From assembly GCF_036634195.1 (NCBI RefSeq), contig NZ_JAZIFY010000001.1, positions 2,862,501 through 2,926,500 on the forward strand: a stretch of DNA of 64,000 bases, written 5' to 3'. Source of the stretch: Streptomyces sp. P9-A4 (GTDB lineage: Bacteria; Actinomycetota; Actinomycetes; Streptomycetales; Streptomycetaceae). The notes under the pieces are model-generated. The model was given only the letters and a program-made list of their open reading frames with translations, had not been told where the DNA came from and did no database searches. Shown here piece after piece: positions 16,771 to 27,113 of the stretch. A program made the translations under genes and the position numbers. The number at the start of each line of letters is the position of its first letter. The stretch's first letter is position 1.

Positions 16771-17541
16771 GTGACCACCACCCCCACCGTGTCCCGTGCC
16801 ACCGCGGTGGCCGCCCGCGCCACGGATCTCTCGAAGGTCTACGGACAGGGCGAGACCCAGGTGGTCGCCCTCGACCATGTCACCGTGGACTTCCGCCAGG
16901 GCGAGTTCACCGCGATCATGGGCCCCTCGGGCTCCGGCAAGTCGACGCTGATGCACTGCGTCGCCGGCCTGGACTCCTTCTCCTCCGGCTCCGTCCGGAT
17001 CGGTGAGACGGAGCTCTCCACCCTCAAGGACAAGCAGCTCACCCAGCTCCGCCGGGACAAGATCGGCTTCATCTTCCAGGCCTTCAACCTGCTGCCGACC
17101 CTGACCGCCCTGGAGAACATCACGCTGCCGATGGACATCGCGGGCCGCAAGCCCGACAAGCAGTGGGTCCAGCAGGTCATCGACATGCTCGGCCTCTCCG
17201 CCCGGCTCAGCCACCGCCCCACCGAACTCTCCGGCGGCCAGCAGCAGCGCGTGGCCGTGGCCCGCGCCCTCGCCTCCCGCCCCGAGATCATCTTCGGCGA
17301 CGAGCCCACCGGAAACCTGGACTCGCGCTCCGGCGCCGAGGTCCTCGGCTTCCTCCGCAACTCGGTACGGGAACTGGGCCAGACCGTCGTCATGGTCACC
17401 CACGACCCGGTCGCCGCCTCCTACGCGGACCGCGTGATCTTCCTCGCGGACGGCCGGATCGTCGACGAGATGCCGCACCCCACCGCGGACGGCGTGCTCG
17501 ACCGCATGAAGGCCTTCGACGCCAAGGGCCGCACGAGCTGA
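16771..17541 (+). CDS. ABC exporter ATP-binding protein (MacB/LolD type)
   Basis: A 256-residue nucleotide-binding subunit. Walker A GPSGSGKST (51-59), Q-loop region FIFQAFNLLPTL, signature LSGGQQQR, Walker B IIFGDEPTGNLD and the H-loop VTHDP are all present. It powers the permease encoded 88 bases downstream. Such type VII ABC systems extrude peptides, drugs or lipids or act mechanically on envelope proteins. GTG 16771 is chosen on AGGAG. Highly similar to the ATPase at 59890-60678, including the last residues (GRTS). Confidence 0.93.
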   Translation: MTTTPTVSRATAVAARATDLSKVYGQGETQVVALDHVTVDFRQGEFTAIMGPSGSGKSTLMHCVAGLDSFSSGSVRIGETELSTLKDKQLTQLRRDKIGFIFQAFNLLPTLTALENITLPMDIAGRKPDKQWVQQVIDMLGLSARLSHRPTELSGGQQQRVAVARALASRPEIIFGDEPTGNLDSRSGAEVLGFLRNSVRELGQTVVMVTHDPVAASYADRVIFLADGRIVDEMPHPTADGVLDRMKAFDAKGRTS

Positions 17542-17549
17542 CCGACGGC

Positions 17550-17579
17550 GCCCGGACCGGACCCGAACCGGTACGGCCC
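17550..17579. repeat. near copy of the 3' half of bldA between the ABC genes
   Basis: Thirty bases here match 16305-16335 of the bldA gene with one deletion and one substitution. They cover the 3' acceptor strand, the T arm and part of the variable arm, in the same orientation as bldA, without CCA. The position is non-coding, 9 bases past the ATPase stop. It could be an old attachment-site remnant or a recombination scar. Confidence 0.55.
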
Positions 17580-17628
17580 CTCAACAGCCCGCCCCGCCCG
17601 CCGTCCCTCTTTCCTCCAGGACACACCC

Positions 17629-20160
17629 ATGTTCCGTACCGCCCTGCGCAACGTGCTCGCGCACAAGGCGAGACTGCTGATGACCGTCCTCGCCGTGATG
17701 CTCGGCGTGGCCTTCGTCTCCGGCACCCTCGTCTTCACCGACACCCTCTCCAGCGCCTTCCGCAGCCAGTCGGCGAAGAGCTACGACGACGTCGCCGTCG
17801 CCGTCGAGATGTACCCGGACGCCGCGGAGGCCCGTAAGGCCCCCGGCCTCTCCCAGCAGGACGTCGACAGGGTCGCGAAGCTCGACGGGGTCGCCTCCGT
17901 CACCCCGCGCGTCGACGGCTTCGCCGGTGTGCCCGACAAGAACGGCAAGCTGATCGGCAGCGGCTGGTCCAACAAGGGCACCAACTTCGCCCCCGGCAAG
18001 GACGGCAAGGACCGCGCGTACGCCTTCACCACGGGTACGGGCCCGGCCGGGGCCGGACAGATCGCGCTCGACAAGGACACCGCCGACAAGGGCGGCTACA
18101 AGGTCGGCGACACCGTCCGCGTCGCCACCAACGGCCCGGTGAAGGAGTACACCCTCTCCGGTGTCTTCACCACCGAGGACGGCGCCGTCAACGCCGGCGG
18201 CAGCCTGGTCGTCTTCGACACCGCCGTCGCCCAGCAGCTCTACCTGAAGCCCGGCTACTTCCGGAACCTGACCGTCACCGCCGCCCCCGGCGCCGACGAC
18301 GCCAAGCTCCTCGCCGAGGTCGTCCAGGTCGTCCCGAAGGCCGCTTCGGCGCAGACCGGGCAGGCCCTCGCCGACGAGCAGGCCAAGCAGATCGAGTCCG
18401 GCCTCGGCGCGCTCAACCAGATCCTCCTGGGCTTCGCGGGCATCGCGCTCTTCGTCGGGATCTTCCTGATCTCCAACACCTTCACCATGCTGGTCGCCCA
18501 GCGCACCAAGGAACTGGCCCTGATGCGCGCGGTCGGTGCCTCGCGCAAGCAGATCACCCGCTCCGTCCTCGCCGAGGCCGGACTGGTCGGCCTGCTCGCC
18601 TCCGCCGTCGGCTACGTCCTCGGCATCGGCCTGGCCGTCGGACTCCGCTCGGCCATGAGCGCCTTCGACATGAAGGTCCCGGGCGGCGACCTGGTCCTCG
18701 GCGCCACCCCGGCCGTCTCCGCCTTCGCCGTCGGCGTCCTGATCACGATGCTCGCCGCCTGGCTGCCCGGCCGCCGCGCCGCGAAGATCCCGCCGGTCGC
18801 CGCCATGAACAGCGTCCACGCCTCCGCGAGCACCAAGTCGCTCGTCGTACGGAACTCCATCGGCGCCGCGCTCACCGCCATCGGTGCCGTGCTGATCGTG
18901 CTCGGCGCGGGCCAGGGCGGCGACAGCGGCCGGATGCTCATCGCGGGCGGCGCGTTCGTCACCCTCATCGGTGTGATCGTGCTGATCCCGTTCCTGTCCC
19001 GGCCCGTGATCGCCCTGATCCGCCCGCTCTTCGTGAACTTGTTCGGCGTCTCCGGCAAGCTCGCCGGTCTCAACGCGGTCCGCAACCCGCGCCGCACCGG
19101 CGCCACCGCCTCCGCGCTCGCCATCGGCCTGACCCTGGTCACCGGCCTCTCGGTGCTCGGCGCCACCGTCGGCTCGTCCCTGGACAAGGCGACCACCGAC
19201 CAGGTCAAGGCCGACTACATGGTCTCCATGGCCAGCGGCGACAGCCTCAGCAAGGAGGCCCTGGCCGCCCTGGAGAAGGCCCCCGGCGTCACCGCGGTCT
19301 CCCCGCAGCAGGCCGGCGCCCTGGAGATCAAGGGCTCGTACGTCTCGGCCTCCGGCGTCACCCCCGGCGACATCGAGAAGGTCCTCAAGCTCCCCGTCGT
19401 GAACGGCTCGCTGTCCACCCTCGGCAAGGGCGGCATCGCCGTCGACGAGAAGGTCGCGAAGAAGCGCGGTCTGAAGGTCGGCGACACCGTCACGGTCGAG
19501 TACCTCGACAAGCAGAAGGCCGAGCTGACCGTCGGCGCGGTCTTCCAGGGCAACGAGTTCGTCTCGCCGGTCCTGATCGACCACAAGCTGCTCACCGCGC
19601 ACGAGGAGCGGGCGGAGATCCGTCAGATCTTCGTCTCGGCCGAAGGCGGCGCGAGCGCGGCCCACGAGCAGGCCCTGTCGAAGGCGATGGGCGACAACCC
19701 CGCCATCCAGGTCATGGACCACAAGGAGATCCGTGACACCTTCGGCGGCCCGATCAACCTGATGCTCAACATCATGTACGGCCTGCTCGGCATGGCCCTG
19801 ATCATCGCGGTCCTCGGTGTCGTCAACACCCTCGCGATGTCGGTCTTCGAGCGCCAGCAGGAGATCGGCATGCTGCGGGCGATCGGTCTCGACCGGCGCC
19901 GGGTGAAGCGGATGATCCGTCTGGAGGCCGTGGTCATCTCGGTGTTCGGCGCGGTCGTCGGCATCGGCCTCGGCACGTTCCTCGGCTGGGCGATCGGCGA
20001 GACCATGAAGAGCAGCCTGCCGGACTACGCGCTGGTCCTGCCCTGGGACCGGATCGGGCTCTTCCTGGTCCTGGCCGCCCTGGTCGGCGTCCTCGCCTCC
20101 CTGTGGCCGGCCCGGAGCGCGGCGAAGCTGAACATGCTCTCCGCGATCAAGGCCGAGTAG
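17629..20160 (+). CDS. ABC exporter permease, MacB/FtsX type (two FtsX domains)
   Basis: An 843-residue permease: an N-terminal TM helix (about 16-38), a periplasm-facing MacB_PCD-like domain (about 40-230), an FtsX domain with three TMs (about 255-385), two further TMs, a second extracellular domain, and a C-terminal FtsX domain (about 715-835). ERQQEIGMLRAIGLDRRRVKRMIRLEAVVI is the coupling-helix region. It pairs with the ATPase just upstream. Paralogous to the 57323-59893 product. Substrate unknown. Confidence 0.92.
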   Translation: MFRTALRNVLAHKARLLMTVLAVMLGVAFVSGTLVFTDTLSSAFRSQSAKSYDDVAVAVEMYPDAAEARKAPGLSQQDVDRVAKLDGVASVTPRVDGFAGVPDKNGKLIGSGWSNKGTNFAPGKDGKDRAYAFTTGTGPAGAGQIALDKDTADKGGYKVGDTVRVATNGPVKEYTLSGVFTTEDGAVNAGGSLVVFDTAVAQQLYLKPGYFRNLTVTAAPGADDAKLLAEVVQVVPKAASAQTGQALADEQAKQIESGLGALNQILLGFAGIALFVGIFLISNTFTMLVAQRTKELALMRAVGASRKQITRSVLAEAGLVGLLASAVGYVLGIGLAVGLRSAMSAFDMKVPGGDLVLGATPAVSAFAVGVLITMLAAWLPGRRAAKIPPVAAMNSVHASASTKSLVVRNSIGAALTAIGAVLIVLGAGQGGDSGRMLIAGGAFVTLIGVIVLIPFLSRPVIALIRPLFVNLFGVSGKLAGLNAVRNPRRTGATASALAIGLTLVTGLSVLGATVGSSLDKATTDQVKADYMVSMASGDSLSKEALAALEKAPGVTAVSPQQAGALEIKGSYVSASGVTPGDIEKVLKLPVVNGSLSTLGKGGIAVDEKVAKKRGLKVGDTVTVEYLDKQKAELTVGAVFQGNEFVSPVLIDHKLLTAHEERAEIRQIFVSAEGGASAAHEQALSKAMGDNPAIQVMDHKEIRDTFGGPINLMLNIMYGLLGMALIIAVLGVVNTLAMSVFERQQEIGMLRAIGLDRRRVKRMIRLEAVVISVFGAVVGIGLGTFLGWAIGETMKSSLPDYALVLPWDRIGLFLVLAALVGVLASLWPARSAAKLNMLSAIKAE

Positions 20161-20182
20161 TCGGCAGCCCTCGTACGACAAG

Positions 20183-20219
20183 GAAGGGCCGGTCTCCCCG
20201 CTCGGGAGGCCGGCCCTTC
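20183..20219. terminator. bidirectional terminator between ABC permease and cfa
   Basis: GAAGGGCCGG-T-CTCCC, loop CGCTC, GGGAG-G-CCGGCCCTTC: a strong stem 23 bases after the ABC stop and 13 bases after the convergent cfa stop. Confidence 0.8.
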
Positions 20220-20231
20220 GCATGTCCTTCG

Positions 20232-21542
20232 TCAGCCGGTCTTCTCGTTCCAGACGCGCGGGCGCAGCGCCGTGCCGCTCTTCCCCGAGACCGGGGTCTT
20301 CACGGCGAGGAACTGGTTCACGCCGATCCGGTTGCGCTCGAAGGAGACGGCGGAGGCCGCCATGTAGAGCCGCCAGATCCTCGCCCGGCCCGGCGAGGTG
20401 AACCGGACCGCCCGGTCCCACTCCCGCTCCAGGTTCGCCACCCAGTGGCGCAGGGTGAGCGCGTAGTGCTCGCGGATCGCCTCCACGTCCCTGACCTCGA
20501 AGCCGGCGTCCTCCAGGGTGGCCAGCGTGCGGCCCATCGGGGCCAGCTCGCCGTCGGGGAAGACGTACGCGTCGATGAACTCGTCGACCTCGTACGCCTC
20601 CTCGTCGGGCTCGGGGCGCCGCGAGATCTGGTGGTTCAGGAGCCGGCCGCCGGGCCTGAGGAGCCCGTGGAGGATGTCGGCGTACTCCCGGTACTTCACG
20701 GCGCCGACGTGCTCGGCCATGCCGATCGAGGAGATCGCGTCGTACGGGCCGTCCGTGACGTCCCGGTAGTCCTGGACGCGGATCTCGATCAGGTCGGTCA
20801 GGCCCTCGTCGGCGATCCGCTTGCGGGCGTACGCGGCCTGCTCGCGGGAGAGGGTGATGCCGACGACCCGGGCGCCGTACTCGCGGGCGGCGTGGAGGGC
20901 CATGGAGCCCCAGCCGCAGCCCACGTCGAGCAGCCGGTCGCCCTCCTTGAGGTTGAGCTTGCGGGCGATGAGGTCCAGCTTGTCCCGCTGGGCGTCCTCC
21001 AGGGTCGCGTCGGGGCCGTCGGAGGCCCAGTACGCGCACGAGTAGACCATCGACGGGCCGAGGACCAGCTCGTAGAAGTCGTTGCCCACGTCGTAGTGGT
21101 GACTGATCGCCTGCTTGTCCCTGCGCCTGCTGTGGCGGCCGCCGCTGCGGCCCCGCATCTCCTCGGCCGGCGGCTGCGGCGGCGGCAGCGGCCCGGCGAG
21201 GCGCAGCAGGCTGCGGGCGGCGGCGCGGAGCCTGGGGTCGCGCGCGGACGCGAGCAGGCTCCTGCTGTCGGCCTCCCGCTCCCAGAGCAGGCCCGAGAGC
21301 TCGTCCAGGAGGGCGTACAGATCTCCCTCGACGTCGAGTTCCCCGGCCACCCAGGCGCGGGCCAGGCCCAGTTCGCCGGGCTTCCAGATCATCCTCCGCA
21401 GGGCTCGGCGGTCGCGGACGATCAGGACGGGGCCTCCTGCGGGACCGGCCTCACTGCCGTCCCAGGCTCGCAGTCGCACCGGGAGCGGTCCTCCCAGCAG
21501 CTCCTCGGCGAGAGTCGTCAGCCGCGACGCGGCGTCGGCCAT
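20232..21542 (-). CDS. cfa: cyclopropane-fatty-acyl-phospholipid synthase family methyltransferase
   Basis: A 436-residue SAM-dependent enzyme that adds a methylene (or methyl) group across unsaturated phospholipid acyl chains at the membrane. AISHHYDVGNDFYELVLGPSMVYSCAYW (about 150) is the family hallmark; LLDVGCGWGSMALHAA (about 210) binds SAM; the catalytic region continues to AVSFERNRIGVNQFLAVK. The N-terminal 140 residues form the usual lipid-binding domain. ATG 21542 is chosen on GGAGGT at 7 bases; GTG 21551 is possible. Confidence 0.92.
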   Translation of the reverse strand: MADAASRLTTLAEELLGGPLPVRLRAWDGSEAGPAGGPVLIVRDRRALRRMIWKPGELGLARAWVAGELDVEGDLYALLDELSGLLWEREADSRSLLASARDPRLRAAARSLLRLAGPLPPPQPPAEEMRGRSGGRHSRRRDKQAISHHYDVGNDFYELVLGPSMVYSCAYWASDGPDATLEDAQRDKLDLIARKLNLKEGDRLLDVGCGWGSMALHAAREYGARVVGITLSREQAAYARKRIADEGLTDLIEIRVQDYRDVTDGPYDAISSIGMAEHVGAVKYREYADILHGLLRPGGRLLNHQISRRPEPDEEAYEVDEFIDAYVFPDGELAPMGRTLATLEDAGFEVRDVEAIREHYALTLRHWVANLEREWDRAVRFTSPGRARIWRLYMAASAVSFERNRIGVNQFLAVKTPVSGKSGTALRPRVWNEKTG

Positions 21543-21650
21543 GGTGCACACCTCCGTGATCTCGTGCCCCAGAAATGCTCGTCACCAAGGGAACACCGTC
21601 GGTAGGCGTTTGCACTCCCGCCGCAGCGCAACAAGTCGGCAAAACACACG

Positions 21651-21686
21651 AAGGGCCGTCCGCACCACGGATGGCGGACGGCCCTT
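21651..21686. terminator. terminator hairpin downstream of ndh
   Basis: AAGGGCCGTCCGC pairs with GCGGACGGCCCTT across a short loop, 35 bases past the ndh stop on the minus strand. Confidence 0.8.
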
Positions 21687-21721
21687 TCGGGTACTGCGGT
21701 GCTACGGGTACTGCGGGTGCG

Positions 21722-23101
21722 CTAGGAGGCCTTGGCCTTCTCCTGCGCCGGGGCGGCCGGCGCGGGGGCGGGCTTGGCGGCCTCGTAGAACTCCTCGCGC
21801 GGCGTCTCCATGGCGCCGAGCGAGACGACCTCGCGCTTGAGGAACATCGCGAGGGTCCAGTCGGCGAAGACGCGGATCTTGCGGTTCCAGGTCGGCATCG
21901 CCATGCCGTGGTAGCCACGGTGCATGTACCAGGCGAGGCGGCCCTTGACCTTGATCTTCATCTTGCCCATGACGATCATCGCGACGCCCTTGTGCAGGCC
22001 GAGGCCGGCGACGGCGCCCTTGTTGGCGTGGCTGTACTCGGCCTGCGGGAAGCCGCGCATGCCGGCCACCACGTTGTCGCCGAGGACCTTGGCCTGGCGC
22101 AGCGCGTGCTGGGCGTTCGGCGGGCACCAGGCGTTCGGGTTGCCCGCCTTGCGGCCGACCATGTCCGGGACCTGGGCGTTGTCGCCCGCGGCCCAGGCGT
22201 AGTCGAGGCCGTTGACCTGGAGCTTCTCGTTGCAGTCCACGTGGCCGCGGGGGCCGAGCGGCAGACCGAAGCGGGAGAGCGCCGGGTTCGGCTTCACACC
22301 GGCGGTCCACACGATCGTGTTGGAGTCGACCTCGAGGCCGTTCTTCAGCACGACGTGGCCGTCGACGCAGGAGTCCATGGAGGTCTCGAGGTAGATCTCG
22401 ATCCCGCGGGACTCCAGGTGCTCCTTGCCGTACTGGCCGAGCTTGGGGCCCACCTCGGGGAGGATCTTGTCGGCCGCGTCGACCAGGACGAAGCGCATGT
22501 CCTCGCGCGACACGTTCTGGTAGTACTTCGCGGCGTCGCGGGCCATGTCCTCGACCTCGCCGATCGTCTCGGCACCGGCGAAGCCACCGCCGACGAAGAC
22601 GAAGGTCAGCGCCTTGCGGCGGACATCCTCGTCGGTGGTCGAGTCGGCCTTGTCGAGCTGCTCGAGGACGTGGTTGCGCAGGCCGATGGCCTCCTCGATG
22701 CCCTTCATGCCGATGCCCTGCTCGGCGAGGCCGGGGATCGGGAAGGTACGGGAGACCGCGCCCATCGCGATGACCAGGTAGTCGAAGGGCAGGTCGTACG
22801 CCTCACCGACGAGCGGCGCGATCGTGGCGACCTTGCGGTCCTGGTCGATGGTGGTGACCCGGCCGGTGAGCACCTCGGCTCCGCGCACGACGCGTCGCAG
22901 CGGGACGACGACGTGGCGCGGCGAGATGCTGCCGGCGGCGGCTTCGGGCAGGAAGGGCTGGTAGGTCATGTACGACCGCGGGTCGACGACCGTGACGGTC
23001 GCCTCCGCGTAGCGCATCTTCTTGAGGATGCGCCGAGCTGCGTACAGGCCTACGTACCCGCCGCCTACTACGAGGATCCTGGGACGCTCCGTGGTGCTCA
23101 T
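21722..23101 (-). CDS. ndh: type II NADH dehydrogenase (NDH-2)
   Basis: A 459-residue single-subunit NADH:quinone oxidoreductase at the inner face of the membrane; it does not pump protons. ILVVGGGYVGLYAARRI is the FAD Rossmann motif, TFVFVGGGFAGAETIGE the NADH Rossmann motif, and YAWAAGDNAQVPD the second FAD motif. The C-terminal helical part (WTLAMFLKREVVSLG) is the membrane-docking segment; the Ala/Pro/Lys tail is probably disordered. ATG 23101 is chosen. A Rex-like operator lies about 310 bases upstream, so NADH/NAD+ control is plausible. Confidence 0.95.
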   Translation of the reverse strand: MSTTERPRILVVGGGYVGLYAARRILKKMRYAEATVTVVDPRSYMTYQPFLPEAAAGSISPRHVVVPLRRVVRGAEVLTGRVTTIDQDRKVATIAPLVGEAYDLPFDYLVIAMGAVSRTFPIPGLAEQGIGMKGIEEAIGLRNHVLEQLDKADSTTDEDVRRKALTFVFVGGGFAGAETIGEVEDMARDAAKYYQNVSREDMRFVLVDAADKILPEVGPKLGQYGKEHLESRGIEIYLETSMDSCVDGHVVLKNGLEVDSNTIVWTAGVKPNPALSRFGLPLGPRGHVDCNEKLQVNGLDYAWAAGDNAQVPDMVGRKAGNPNAWCPPNAQHALRQAKVLGDNVVAGMRGFPQAEYSHANKGAVAGLGLHKGVAMIVMGKMKIKVKGRLAWYMHRGYHGMAMPTWNRKIRVFADWTLAMFLKREVVSLGAMETPREEFYEAAKPAPAPAAPAQEKAKAS

Positions 23102-23471
23102 GCCATCGAGTATCCACCCCGCCCCAGGGGGGTGCTCGTGCGCCCCTTCACAAGGTCTCCGGGTACCTCTGCTACACTCCGCCGCCCACGTGATCCATGT
23201 CATGGTGCTGCAAAGGAACCGGAGTGCAGGGGCGAACGTTGTTCACCCCTTGTGAACTGGCCAGGAGAGCCTCCGTCAACGCTGAACCGGGGCACCCGTT
23301 CACACGATGGAAACATCGAGCGATTCGGCCTCCGCGCCTGCGAAAGGGCCCCGGCGCACCCCTCGAAGGGCCTAAAGACCCCCCTCGGACGCCATCAGGG
23401 CCCTTTTCCTTGTGAAGAACTTCACGAACTTCCCCGACGGAGTGTCGCCCGGGAGGCTCGATAGCCGCCCG
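23102..23471. other. ndh upstream region
   Basis: No gene in these 370 bases. It carries a perfect inverted repeat GTTCAC-N5-GTGAAC (23241-23257), another GTTCAC (23298-23303), CCTTCACAAGG (23145-23155), the Rex-like site (23410-23428), and complementary runs AAGGGCCC and GGGCCCTT flanking 23345-23407 that may end the ppx transcript. Confidence 0.5.
23410..23428. promoter_or_regulatory. Rex-like operator (redox repressor site)
   Basis: TTGTGAAGAACTTCACGAA matches the Rex operator pattern TGTGAA-N4-TTCACA in 11 of 12 specified bases. Rex represses respiratory genes, ndh among them in Streptomyces, when NAD+ is high relative to NADH. The site lies between ppx and ndh, nearer the ppx stop, which is farther from the ndh start than usual. 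Confidence 0.6.
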
Positions 23472-24386
23472 CTATGCCACGGATAGGGCGATCCCATCGA
23501 GGATGTCGTGCTCGCTGACGACGACCTCACGGGCTCCCACGCGTTCGACGATCTCCCTCAGGACCAGTGCGCCGGCGATGATCACGTCGACCCGGCCGGG
23601 GTGGATGACCGGGATCGCGGCCCGTTCGGCGTGGGTGGAGGTGAGCAGCCGGTCGGTGACCTCGGCGATCCGCTCGGCGGAGATCCGGGAGTGGTGGACC
23701 TTCTCGGAGTCGTACTCCGGGAGGCCCAGGGCGATGGCGGCGACCGTGGTGACCGAGCCGGCGAGGCCGACGAGGGTTTCCGCGGTGTCGATCGGCACGG
23801 TCTCGGCGGCCAGGTCGAGCGCGGCCCGGACGTCGGCGCGGATCGCGTCGGCCTCCTCGGCGGTCGGCGGGTCGTGCCGGACGTGCCGCTCGGTGAGCCG
23901 GACGCAGCCGATGTCGACGGAGCGGGCGGCCTCGACGTGCTTGTTGCCGGTGACGAACTCGGTGGAGCCGCCGCCGATGTCCACGACGAGGTAGGTCTCG
24001 GTGCCGTGGAGTTCGCCGGTGGCGCCGGTGAAGGAGAACGCGGCCTCCTGGTCGCCGGTGATGACCTCGGGCTCGACGCCGAGGATCTCCACGACCCCGT
24101 TCACGAAGTCCGCGCGGTTCTCGGCGTCGCGGGAGGCGGAGGTGGCGACGAAGCGGATCCGCTCCGCCCCCAGCTCCTTGATGACCTCGGCGTACGCGCG
24201 GCAGGCCGCGAAGGTCCGCTCCAGTGCCTCGGGGGCCAGCCGGCCGGTCCGGTCGACGTCCTGCCCGAGCCGGACGATCGTCATCCGCCGGTCCAGCTCG
24301 ATCAGCTCACCCGTCTCCGGGTGGACGTCGGCCACGAGGAGGCGGATGGAGTTCGTACCGCAGTCGATTCCGGCGACCCGGGTCAC
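23472..24386 (-). CDS. ppx: exopolyphosphatase / guanosine pentaphosphatase family (Ppx/GppA)
   Basis: A 304-residue ASKHA-fold phosphatase that hydrolyses terminal phosphates of polyphosphate and/or pppGpp. GIDCGTNSIRLLVAD is the phosphate-1 motif; ATSASRDAENR and ITGDQEAAFSFTG follow; LVVDIGGGSTEFV is phosphate-2; GLAGSVTTVAAI the adenosine-like motif. Short, without the C-terminal HD domain of E. coli GppA. GTG 24386 overlaps the stop of the DUF501 gene (GTGA). Part of a minus-strand operon running eno, divIC-like, DUF501, ppx. Confidence 0.92.
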   Translation of the reverse strand: MTRVAGIDCGTNSIRLLVADVHPETGELIELDRRMTIVRLGQDVDRTGRLAPEALERTFAACRAYAEVIKELGAERIRFVATSASRDAENRADFVNGVVEILGVEPEVITGDQEAAFSFTGATGELHGTETYLVVDIGGGSTEFVTGNKHVEAARSVDIGCVRLTERHVRHDPPTAEEADAIRADVRAALDLAAETVPIDTAETLVGLAGSVTTVAAIALGLPEYDSEKVHHSRISAERIAEVTDRLLTSTHAERAAIPVIHPGRVDVIIAGALVLREIVERVGAREVVVSEHDILDGIALSVA

Positions 24387-24922
24387 TTCTCTCCTTCTTC
24401 CTTGTCGGCGCAGGGGGTGACGCAGGCGCCCTTCGCCCACCACTCCGGCAGCATCGCGAGGGCCTCGTCGCCGAACGGGTTCACGCCGGGGCCCGCCGCC
24501 AGCGAGTGGCCGACGAGGACGTGCAGGCACTTGACCCGGTCCGGCATGCCGCCGGCGCTCGGGAAGCCCTCCAGGACCTCGATGGCGTCACGGCGGGCGA
24601 TGTAGTCCTCGTGCGCGGCCCGGTAGGCGGCGGCCAGCTCCGGGTCGGTGGCGAGCCGGGCCTGCATCTCCTTCATGACCCCGTTGGCCTCCAGCGTCCC
24701 GATGGCCGAGGCCGCCCGGGGGCAGGTCAGGTAGTACGTGGTCGGGAAGGGCGTGCCGTCGGGGAGCCGGGGCGCGGTCTCGACGACGTCCGGGTTGCCG
24801 CACGGGCAGCGGTGCGCGATGGCGCGCAGGCCGCGGGGCGGCCGGCCGAGCTGGAGCTCGAAGGCGGCGATGTCCTTCTCGGTGGGCTCGGTGCGTTCGG
24901 TCTGCGGAGGGGGCGTGTCCAT
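24383..24922 (-). CDS. DUF501 family protein
   Basis: A 179-residue actinobacterial protein with the DUF501 sequence (LGRPPRGLRAIAHRCPCGNPDVVETAPRLPDGTPFPTTYYLTCPRA). Conserved Cys residues in CPCG, LTCPRA and VKCLH could bind metal. It always sits between divIC/ftsB-like and ppx genes in this lineage, as here. No transmembrane segment. Function unknown. Confidence 0.9.
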   Translation of the reverse strand: MDTPPPQTERTEPTEKDIAAFELQLGRPPRGLRAIAHRCPCGNPDVVETAPRLPDGTPFPTTYYLTCPRAASAIGTLEANGVMKEMQARLATDPELAAAYRAAHEDYIARRDAIEVLEGFPSAGGMPDRVKCLHVLVGHSLAAGPGVNPFGDEALAMLPEWWAKGACVTPCADKEEGEK

Positions 24923-24951
24923 GTCTGCCTTGCTGTGTCGCGGAGGAGGGG

Positions 24952-25422
24952 TCAGGGACGGTCGGCGTGGTCGACGCCGTCCCAGAGGTTGTCGTACCAG
25001 GGGCGGTCCGCCGCGCCCTGGTCGGTGCGGGGCCGTTGCTCCGCGCCGGGGTCGTTCACGGTGAAACCGGTCTCGCCGGGCATCAGGTAGTGCAGGTGCT
25101 CGCGGGCGAGGCGGCGGACGTAGGCCGGGTCCTGGAGGCGGGCCTTCTCGTCCCTGAGTTCCTCGACCCGCCGGGCGGCCTCGGCGGCCTTGCGCTCCTG
25201 GTCGGCGATCTCGCCCTGCTGGGAGACGTAGCTCCGCATGGGGTAGGCGAGCGCCACGACGAGGGAGCAGACGACCAGTGCGAGGAAGGCCGCGCGGCCG
25301 GTGAGCCGGGAGCGGCGGGCCTGACGGCGGGTCTGGGAGCGGTAGACACGGGCGGCGGTCTGCTCGCCGAGCAGTCTGATCCGGGTCGCGGTCGAGAACC
25401 GGTCCCGGTCCTTCGCGGCCAT
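24952..25422 (-). CDS. septum formation initiator family protein (FtsB/DivIC-like)
   Basis: A 156-residue bitopic membrane protein of the division complex: basic N-terminus, one TM helix (about 45-63, AAFLALVVCSLVVALAYP), then a coiled coil (EIADQERKAAEAARRVEELRDEKARL) and the typical LQDPAYVRRLAREHLHYLMPGETGF. It would join FtsL and FtsQ at the sporulation septum. ATG 25422 is preferred over the earlier in-frame start at 25461. Lies 29 bases before DUF501 and after eno. Confidence 0.9.
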   Translation of the reverse strand: MAAKDRDRFSTATRIRLLGEQTAARVYRSQTRRQARRSRLTGRAAFLALVVCSLVVALAYPMRSYVSQQGEIADQERKAAEAARRVEELRDEKARLQDPAYVRRLAREHLHYLMPGETGFTVNDPGAEQRPRTDQGAADRPWYDNLWDGVDHADRP

Positions 25423-25450
25423 GTCGTGTCGCCTCCCCTGTTCACGCGGA

Positions 25451-25487
25451 CGTCCCCGCACACGGTACGGGACCGAGTGCGGGGACG
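25451..25487. terminator. hairpin between eno and the divIC-like gene
   Basis: CGTCCCCGCAC and GTGCGGGGACG pair perfectly (11 bp) around a 15-base loop, 25 bases past the eno stop. It may partly terminate or process eno mRNA. Confidence 0.65.
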
Positions 25488-25512
25488 GACGTATCTACAG
25501 CGTCGGGGCAGG

Positions 25513-27113
<1,601 letters not shown>

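Noticed and set aside
17581..21039. Minus-strand frame of 1152 codons across the ABC permease and cfa
   Set aside because: Shadow of two well-supported genes; composition is low-complexity.
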